DNA from: DATNFP01 sp035606335
GTDB taxonomy: Bacteria; Bacteroidota; Bacteroidia; Chitinophagales; Chitinophagaceae
Direction of reading: 5' to 3'
Length of the DNA stretch: 35,928 nt
NCBI GenBank assembly: GCA_035606335.1
Contig: DATNFP010000173.1
Coordinates: 1 to 35,928 of the forward strand
Shown: positions 33,047-35,928 of the stretch, one piece after another
Layout of the letters: the number at the start of each line of letters is the position of its first letter
How positions within the stretch are numbered: position 1 is the first letter of the stretch
Translations under genes and position numbers: made by a program
The notes under the pieces: generated by a model
Seen by the model: the letters and a program-made list of their open reading frames with translations, nothing else
Database searches by the model: none
What the model was told of the DNA's origin: nothing

Positions 33047-35842
33047 TCACTTCCCGAATAATTTATATCCTATAGTAAATCTAATATACGGCTGGGTATA
33101 AATGCTTCGGAAATTACTAAGGATACCATTATTAGGAGAAATACTTTGCTGTACCATCACATCAAGCAGTAAGCGGTCTTTAATCACGAAATTCAATCCA
33201 ACTATATAACCCATTTGCAAGGCATTAGCAGTAGAAGTAGGGTATGGGTTGGTATAACTTGAATAAGGTTGTCCTTTATGGGTGAAGAAGGTATCTGGCC
33301 TTGTCGAAAATGCAGGAATAGAAGAAGTATCAAAGACATCAACCGGAGCGAAGGATATTGTGTCCGACTTAAGTATATTAGAACCATTGGTAATTGATGG
33401 GCTGATCTGCATAGCATTACTGAATAGTAAATTAACCCCTCCATAAATATAAATACCATGTGTTACCTGATATTTTAAAAGAATCGGCAATTCAATTTCC
33501 CAGTTTGTTTTAGGTTGCGCAGAAAAGCTTACAGTTATTGTATTGCTATTTTCTTTATAGACATAATATCTTGTTCTTGAAAAACTATCTGGGAAATGCG
33601 AATCGCGTTTTACTATACTAAAAGAATCAGATGGGCCAGGTTTAGGATATCCCAATATATTATAAAAAGACTGGCTGCTATAAGTTGGTAGGTTTTTATA
33701 CTGATCAAACTTAATCCCTGGCTGAAATAATAATGCGAATTTATCATTCACATTATACTGAAGGTAGGGTGAGATAACATATTTATCTGCAGTAGGCTTA
33801 TACGAAGCCATTCCCAATTCATATCCGGCCTTTAATCCTCCTTCCAGTTTAGAGCTTGTCCTTTTATGCGCTACAGGTAGTGCATTATCTGGATTGCCCC
33901 CACCGCCTCCGCCCCCGCCATTATTGGTTTGATTTTGGTTAGGCGCAGGTGTTGTGGTGGTATCAGTACTTTGATTGTTGAGGGCAGCATTCTGATAATT
34001 ATTCATATCTAAATTGCGCTCTCTTTTTTCCTCGGCAAGCTGCTGTGGAGATTTGGATGGGGTAGTTTGCGCAACAGTTCCAGTGTTATTATTGGGTAAA
34101 GAGGTTGGGGTAGTAATTGCTGGCGTCGGAGGCGGTATATTTACATTTCCCGAAGTAGTGTTATTATTTGTAGCCTTATGCCTTGCTCCTGATGGTTTTG
34201 TAGTTTTTGCTATTTTCTTTGCGCCCTGTGATTGGGACGAGTTTTTAGATTTATTACTCTTAGTTGTATTTGATGGGGAATAATATTTTGTATTGTCTGA
34301 GCTATCAGGTGAAATGCGTAAGCTTCTTTTTTTACCTAAAGCTGCAGCTTTATTATTTAGCTTTTTAGGCTTTGCAATTGCACTATTAGGGCTCATTTCT
34401 TTTTCCTTGCCGAATTTAGCTGCTACTACCTTAAGGCTTTTGCGTTTAGCTAAGGCGCTTTTTTCCGCTTTTAAAGAATCGCTATTTCCATTATCGCCTG
34501 CCACATTAATAGGTTTGCCGGAATATGCTATATCAGATGCAATATATTTTTTATGCTTATGAGCCGTTTTAGAATGGGTTGAGATATGGGTAAACTTATT
34601 ACTATTGCCTTTATTGTATTCTGTATCAATAGGTTGAGATATATTATTTGAACTTGGTGAAATATTGGTATTATCTCGGGCAGTAACTGACGGATGAGAA
34701 TTGTTGGATGTTTTTGCAGCGCGTGTGGGTTTGGAATGCTTTACTGTAAGGCGACTATCTATTTTAGCCTTATTTAATTCTTTATCAGTCGTTTGCGCGT
34801 CATTACTTAATCCTGTTTTCTGATTTATAGTGGAAGATGGTATTGGGTTATTATGAGTTTTTGCTGCATATAAATCAGCAGTTTTTTTATGCAATATCCC
34901 CTTTGTGGACGCTGCATTAATGTTTCCGCTCTTATTTAATTGCTTATCAGCAACCTGTATGTCATTATTTGAATTATTTTTTAGATTTGGATTACTATCA
35001 TTAGCAATAGGCAGGGAGCTAACTGAAGCTTTTGCATGTGAATATTTGTTATGTTTGTTGGATTTTCGTTTTAAAGACGATGCCGTACTTTTATTTTTTC
35101 TATTTGATTGCTTATCAGTCGTCTGTATGCCATTATTTGAACTATCAGTTGAATTTGAATTAGCACTTGCCATGAGGGAGGTTTGAGAAGCATACTGCCC
35201 GGCTTTGATATGTAAACTCCTATGCTGTTTATGCAGCTTTGTATTACTGGCATAAGTTGCTGACGGATTATTGCCGGTGCTATCTATGTTACTCTTGCCT
35301 GAATTATTCGGAAGTTTATGAGCTCCTGCGACTTTATGATTTCTCCTGGCATTTTTTGAGAATGCTGCCGAAGCACTGCTTCTATGCCTGTGCCCTTTGT
35401 TTATATGTTTCTGAACAGCCTCAGAATTTTTAGCAGAACTATTCATAATTAGCTTTCCATCTTTATTACCGTTAGCAAAATGTATTTTGTCTATCGGTTT
35501 GCCTACGCTGTCTATTGGGCTTTTATTAATTGTTGTTTGCTTTTCCTCGTTTGCGGTAATATGATTTTTTAAATTATTATGTATTTGCTGAGTGGTTTGT
35601 TTCTTTTCAGAATTGATTATTCTTTTAGCAACGTAAAAGCCAAAAGTTGTCAGTAATAGTAATAGCAATAGGGCAAGCACAAACCATAGCAACCTATAAG
35701 GAAACATGCCTCCGGTTACATGGTTGTTACCATCATCTAATCTTTGTTCCAGTGATTCCCATACCTGGGAGGGTGGAGTCTCGGTATAGCCACCTAGCTC
35801 GTCCCGGAAAAGATCATCAATATGTTTTTTGCCTTCTTCCAT
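33047..35842 (-). CDS. Membrane-anchored protein with long disordered linker and C-terminal outer-membrane beta-barrel
   Basis: 931 residues. Order of parts: an acidic cytoplasmic head (1-48) with HIDDLFRDELGGYTETPPSQ and VWESLEQRL; one membrane helix (~50-71); a Lys/Asn/Ser/Thr/His-rich, apparently disordered stretch (~75-640) with degenerate repeats at ~239-440; an eight-glycine hinge (642-649); and a C-terminal barrel (~665-931) with alternating strands ending in YIRFTIGYKLFGK, a typical OM-barrel last strand. Heads with a TPP...VW motif occur in Bacteroidota next to sigma-factor genes (recalled knowledge). It lies 7 nt after the tail of an upstream ORF that may be an ECF sigma factor. An anti-sigma-like sensor bridging both membranes is an inference. 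No enzymatic motif. Confidence 0.72.
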   Translation of the reverse strand: MEEGKKHIDDLFRDELGGYTETPPSQVWESLEQRLDDGNNHVTGGMFPYRLLWFVLALLLLLLLTTFGFYVAKRIINSEKKQTTQQIHNNLKNHITANEEKQTTINKSPIDSVGKPIDKIHFANGNKDGKLIMNSSAKNSEAVQKHINKGHRHRSSASAAFSKNARRNHKVAGAHKLPNNSGKSNIDSTGNNPSATYASNTKLHKQHRSLHIKAGQYASQTSLMASANSNSTDSSNNGIQTTDKQSNRKNKSTASSLKRKSNKHNKYSHAKASVSSLPIANDSNPNLKNNSNNDIQVADKQLNKSGNINAASTKGILHKKTADLYAAKTHNNPIPSSTINQKTGLSNDAQTTDKELNKAKIDSRLTVKHSKPTRAAKTSNNSHPSVTARDNTNISPSSNNISQPIDTEYNKGNSNKFTHISTHSKTAHKHKKYIASDIAYSGKPINVAGDNGNSDSLKAEKSALAKRKSLKVVAAKFGKEKEMSPNSAIAKPKKLNNKAAALGKKRSLRISPDSSDNTKYYSPSNTTKSNKSKNSSQSQGAKKIAKTTKPSGARHKATNNNTTSGNVNIPPPTPAITTPTSLPNNNTGTVAQTTPSKSPQQLAEEKRERNLDMNNYQNAALNNQSTDTTTTPAPNQNQTNNGGGGGGGGNPDNALPVAHKRTSSKLEGGLKAGYELGMASYKPTADKYVISPYLQYNVNDKFALLFQPGIKFDQYKNLPTYSSQSFYNILGYPKPGPSDSFSIVKRDSHFPDSFSRTRYYVYKENSNTITVSFSAQPKTNWEIELPILLKYQVTHGIYIYGGVNLLFSNAMQISPSITNGSNILKSDTISFAPVDVFDTSSIPAFSTRPDTFFTHKGQPYSSYTNPYPTSTANALQMGYIVGLNFVIKDRLLLDVMVQQSISPNNGILSNFRSIYTQPYIRFTIGYKLFGK
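34523..35128 (-). repeat. Degenerate tandem repeat within the 931-residue protein
   Basis: Four diverged units of ~52-56 codons begin at residues 239, 295, 349 and ~401 with (I/A)Q(T/V)(T/A)DK(Q/E)xN-type starts. The first three are clear at DNA level as TTGCTTATCAG-like blocks at ~35108, ~34942 and ~34779 on the plus strand; the fourth is weak. Confidence 0.6.
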
Positions 35843-35849
35843 TATTTTT

Positions 35850-35928
35850 TCACTTCATCAGTGAGTCTATTTTTTTTTTCAATCTGTTACGTGCGTCGTT
35901 TAATTGCCATCTGCTGTTGTTTTCACTA
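35850..35928 (-). CDS. C-terminal fragment of an upstream gene (possibly an ECF sigma factor)
   Basis: The minus-strand frame entering at the window edge encodes 25 residues, ending NNSRWQLNDARNRLKKKIDSLMK before TGA. The S-x-W-x-L-x-x-A-R-x-x-L-K-K pattern resembles the last helix of ECF sigma region 4 (compare TSK-x-x-L-x-x-AR-x-x-L-K). The stop codon is 7 nt before the ATG of the 931-residue protein, so they are almost surely one operon. The identity is tentative because only the tail is visible. Confidence 0.4.
   Translation of the reverse strand, partial: SENNSRWQLNDARNRLKKKIDSLMK

Noticed and set aside
1..35928. CRISPR arrays, insertion sequences, phage or toxin-antitoxin systems
   Set aside because: No regularly spaced direct repeats, transposase or integrase motifs, or paired small toxin/antitoxin genes were seen.

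Overview
The window looks like chromosomal DNA of a free-living Bacteroidota, most likely a Chitinophagaceae-type organism (the family-level placement is an inference). Reasons: AT-rich DNA; Bacteroidota promoter cores of the form TAnnTTTG, with TTG 19 bp upstream in the best cases; almost no Shine-Dalgarno sequences; and lineage-typical proteins such as BatD/BatE, a DUF5683-like protein, a DUF6624-like secreted protein and an outer-membrane barrel with an N-terminal membrane anchor. There are no insertion sequences, CRISPR arrays or rRNA genes. Most of the window is housekeeping DNA.

Layout. 1-815: the 3' end of an FG-GAP-like protein gene and a small membrane protein gene. 929-1409: a 62-residue protein gene, a weak tRNA-like scrap and an intact tRNA-Ser(GGA). 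1443-5657 (minus): TatD-type nuclease, NodB-type deacetylase, batE and batD in one tight run. 5735-8889: a short-chain dehydrogenase, a divergent Dph6-like PP-loop protein and a secreted protein of unknown function. 9055-12327: fumC with its own promoter and terminator, then a secreted DUF6624-like protein. 12442-14713: a divergent pair, a MaoC-type enoyl-CoA hydratase and a PhaE-like polyhydroxyalkanoate (PHA) synthase subunit. 14763-19233: prmC, then a compact operon ribD - DMT permease - yigZ - queG. 19230-22949 (minus): pcm, a DUF5683-like protein and the tail-specific protease prc. 23085-28964: lipB, a two-helix membrane protein, a secreted protein, an APC amino-acid permease, a small membrane protein and lpdA. 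29156-32885: a secreted dienelactone hydrolase, a SET-domain methyltransferase, lepA and a small YggL-like protein. 33047-35928 (minus): a 931-residue envelope protein preceded by the tail of what may be an ECF sigma factor gene.

How the genes work together. lipB and lpdA serve lipoate-dependent dehydrogenases, and fumC sits in the TCA cycle. prmC (release-factor methylation), queG (queuosine in tRNA), lepA and the YggL-like protein concern translation. pcm and prc concern protein repair and turnover. The MaoC/PhaE pair suggests that 3-hydroxyacyl-CoA from beta-oxidation is diverted into PHA storage, although no phaC lies in the window.

The two most unusual items are the 931-residue protein and the PhaE-like protein. 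The first has a short cytoplasmic head, one membrane helix, about 570 disordered residues with degenerate repeats, a glycine hinge and a predicted outer-membrane beta-barrel. It could physically bridge both membranes, perhaps as an anti-sigma-type sensor. The second has an N-terminal half with tryptophans repeatedly spaced seven residues apart.
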